DNA from: Bugulina stolonifera
Lineage: Eukaryota; Bryozoa; Gymnolaemata; Cheilostomatida; Bugulidae
DNA length: 64,000 nt
Assembly: GCA_935421135.1 (NCBI GenBank)
Contig: OW285193.1
Location: 8,922,496 to 8,986,495 of the forward strand
Reading direction: 5' to 3'
The translations under genes and the position numbers were made by a program. Below the pieces are notes generated by a model. It was not told where the DNA came from. It made no database searches and worked only from the letters and a program-made list of their open reading frames with translations. Of this stretch, positions 54,059 to 64,000 are shown piece after piece. Position 1 is the stretch's first letter. The number at the start of each line of letters is the position of its first letter.

Positions 54059-55072
54059 ACAATACACATAATTTTTATATATAACAGTGCTCAATAATAA
54101 TAATGAAATGAAATGGTTTGAAGACCCCAACACTTTTTACGTCATATGTTCTTTTAAATTTAGTGCATGTTCAATATTCAATATACAGTAATATTATAAT
54201 ACATGTGCATGTTTATTATAGAGGGAATATTTTTATTATAATGGTAATTATTCCTATCCTATTATTATATTTGATATGAAATTTATTGTTGCATATTACT
54301 ATCATGTCATATACAGTCTAGTCAGAGTAGAAGCTGCAGCCTTCTGAGAATATTATCCTTTTATTTAACAAGAGTATCAATTACAAATATTTATAATCCA
54401 AAATGCAACTTCTTTTATTTTATTATTGTTAACAGAAGCAAATATTTTGCTAAGTGAGCAATATACATGTACATGTAAACATCCCTGTACATTAACCACA
54501 GTACATATAGCTGGTAAGCTAAATGTTAATGATATAGGCTTGTTGTTTTCCAAAGCAGCTTCTCTATTGTTCACATCCCTAAAAAGCTGAAATCAAGTTT
54601 TCACTATTTTACTTCTAATTCTTGCTAATAAAAAGGCTCTAGTAACAGCTTAATTAGGTACATGTACATACATTAGGCGTAGCCGGATATTGCTGGTGCA
54701 TGCTATAGATGCATAACAATATGCAGCAATATAACAAGTTATTTTATTCGGCTAATTATGCCTGGTAATGATATTATTTATTGTATGTGTGTGTATACAT
54801 TGTATATATACGTGTATACCTGTGCATTGTATATACATTGTATGCATGCATTAATTCTTCAACAATTCTTCAAAGGAATTCACCAAATCTTAATTAACAA
54901 ACCATCAGAAAAAGCCGCTGCATAAATATTTCTTTTACTGTATTCAGATATGTGAATTTTCAGATAATATTACTAGCTCCCTTTGAAATTAGTTTAGCGC
55001 ATGATACACCATATTTAAATTTAAATCAAAATTGAACTCAAAAAAATTGAAAGGCAAAAAACACAGACCAAT

Positions 55073-55319
55073 ACTACATATACTCATACATACTACATAT
55101 ACTCATACATACTACATATACTCATACATACTACATATACTCATACATACTACATATACTCATATATACTACATATACTCATACATACTACATATACTCA
55201 TACATACTACATATAGGCCTACTCATACATACTACATATACTCATACATACTACATAATTATACTCATACATACTACATATACTCATACATACTACATAT
55301 ATACTCATACATACTACAT
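55073..55319. repeat. 19-bp minisatellite, about a dozen copies
   Basis: The unit is ACTACATATACTCATACAT with two small interruptions (near 55216 and 55258). Because 19 is not a multiple of 3, all frames stay open and produce a spurious long repetitive frame. Confidence 0.92.
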
Positions 55320-56297
55320 GTATGCTGCCTTTACTAACATTATATACATGTAGCATGTGTATTTATGAGTGACTATGCTGCGCTATGGAATAGTTTTAAA
55401 TCCAATAAGTTACCAACAGTTTAAAAGTGAAGTTTCACCCTAATTATAAATGATGAGGTTTGTTAACACCATGTAGCACTCTCCTGGTAGAAACCAATTG
55501 GGTACACATACAGGTGTACATGTAGTTAAACATAAACTAACATCTCATTCAAGTCGGTAAATCCAACCCCTAAGTTGAGCAAAATGAAAATCATGAATTC
55601 CTAGATTTGTAAAAAGTTCAGAACCAACCGCTCTATTTGTGTATCATTCTATTAACAGTATTATATATTTCTATTACTGGTAAAAGTAAACCACGTCTTA
55701 CAGTTTCGTATTTTATTATAAAGAATCCAGTCATTAAGAAGAAAATAAATGATAAATAATAAAGTATTCTTGGCTTGCAACTAAAAACATACCATGCTGC
55801 ATATTTCGTTATAATATTATACACGTTCTGTTGAGGTAAGACGCCAGAAAGAGACTGACCTAGGAAACCACATTTCCTGTTCGCATTGCCTCTGTTGAAT
55901 GGACAGGATCTCATTTTGTATAAAAATATAAAAGTATAAAACTGACTAGGCTGGTAAAAGAACCCTAAGTGTACAACTTTATAATTGCATATCAAATAAA
56001 AAACATTCTATGCACCCATTAAGTGTATATTCTATAGTCTTGTGTAAGAAAATAAAACACGAAATAACCTAAAAAACAGAAAATACAGTATTTTGCCTTT
56101 AAGTAAGCTTTTGACATAAAATGGCAATATAGGATATATATGTATATATGATGAAACAGAATGTAATATAAATAATAATGAAATATATAATATATAATGA
56201 AATAAAATATGATGTGTGTAACAGAATAGAATACATCATGTACATGTATAATGAAATAAAACACACGTAGACTATGTCCAAAAAACTAATGCAACCT

Positions 56298-56303
56298 TTA
56301 TTT
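56298..56303 (-). terminator. Candidate poly(A) signal of gene D
   Basis: AATAAA on the minus strand about 125 nt beyond the proposed stop of gene D (56427). Confidence 0.45.
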
Positions 56304-56426
56304 GATGTACAACATATATGTGTATAAGCAGCAAAGAGACAAAATAGAATAACATAATTATGTACCCTGATAAAACTGTAGTAGGTTATTAGTTAGGACG
56401 TGCCCAGAGCAGATTGTCACACATTA

Positions 56427-63909
<7,483 letters not shown>

Positions 63910-63976
63910 CTGTGAATAGAACAGCAGTATAAAATATTCTCAACAATATCTGGAGACAGCCTTTATTTTGAATAAC

Positions 63977-64000
63977 AGGCAGCAGTGGACTAGCGGTTAG
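63977..64000 (+). mobile_element. Start of a tRNA-like SINE head, cut by window edge
   Basis: GGCAGCAGTGGACTAGCGGTTAG aligns with the head of the element at 40860 (GAGCAGCCGTGGCCTAGTGG). Only about 23 bases are visible, so a real tRNA gene cannot be excluded. Confidence 0.4.

Larger units (their letters stand above)
53681..56426. other. Tail-to-tail region between genes C and D
   Basis: To about 54372 it is gene C 3' UTR and flank, homologous to the gene B 3' flank. After that I see no gene: AT-rich DNA, a 19-bp minisatellite (55073-55319), and a 120-codon minus-strand frame (55633-55995) without recognisable motifs. The last 130 bp are the 3' UTR of D. Confidence 0.6.

Noticed and set aside
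55073..55319. CRISPR-like repeat array
   Set aside because: The repeats are head-to-tail without unique spacers in a eukaryotic locus; it is a minisatellite.
55032..55337. Repetitive open frame (HTTYTHTYYIYSYI-like)
   Set aside because: It is a by-product of the 19-bp minisatellite, whose length keeps all frames open.
55633..55995. 120-codon minus-strand frame with hydrophobic stretches
   Set aside because: No recognisable domain, no paralogue in the equivalent B flank and no supporting context; in AT-rich DNA such frames arise by chance.

Overview
The window is AT-rich eukaryotic DNA with short exons, GT-AG introns, tRNA-derived SINE pieces and Tc1- and hAT-type transposon fossils. It carries an array of four related receptor tyrosine kinase (RTK) genes. 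Their ectodomains combine an NHL-type beta-propeller, a Sushi/CCP module and IPT/TIG-like modules, and their cytoplasmic kinase resembles the MET/RON type. Large families of lineage-specific RTKs in an AT-rich animal genome suggest a sponge, probably a demosponge. The species is my inference; the gene family is read directly from the sequence.

Layout: positions 1-2789 are most of a DNA transposon with terminal inverted repeats, lying in the last intron of gene A. Gene A (minus, 16114 to 2806) has 17 of its expected 18 exons in the window. Gene B (minus, 30182 to 18828) is complete: 18 exons, 1,150 codons. A 6.5 kb head-to-head spacer holds microsatellites, a MITE, a palindrome and an inferred 3.1 kb insertion. 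Gene C (plus, 36653 to 53680) is complete: 19 exons, 1,521 codons, with two NHL propellers. Gene D (minus, 63909 to 56427) is the 3' part of a diverged fourth member whose 5' exons lie beyond the right edge. C and D are tail to tail. A tRNA-Leu(AAG) gene sits in an intron of D.

I rebuilt the exons by comparing the four copies. In A, B and C nearly all homologous exons have the same length (C's transmembrane exon is one codon longer and its NHL exons differ), and all homologous exons share the same phase. Every spliced frame closes without a stop. All four kinases keep the glycine loop, the VAVK or VAIK lysine, the helix-C glutamate, HRDLAARN and DFG, so all look catalytically competent. The genes probably encode single-pass surface receptors with shared signalling output and divergent ligand-binding heads: between A and B the propeller has changed more than the kinase and more than an intron.

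The most unusual points are: the NHL-CCP-IPT-kinase architecture, which looks like a MET receptor whose Sema propeller is replaced by an NHL propeller; a tandemly doubled propeller in C joined by a 13-nt in-frame seam that looks like a collapsed, phase-incompatible intron; mosaic identity in D, where a few exons nearly match C while neighbouring exons are strongly diverged; a GC-AG intron in A where B and C have GT-AG; and several transposon insertions that can be delimited exactly because an empty paralogous site exists.
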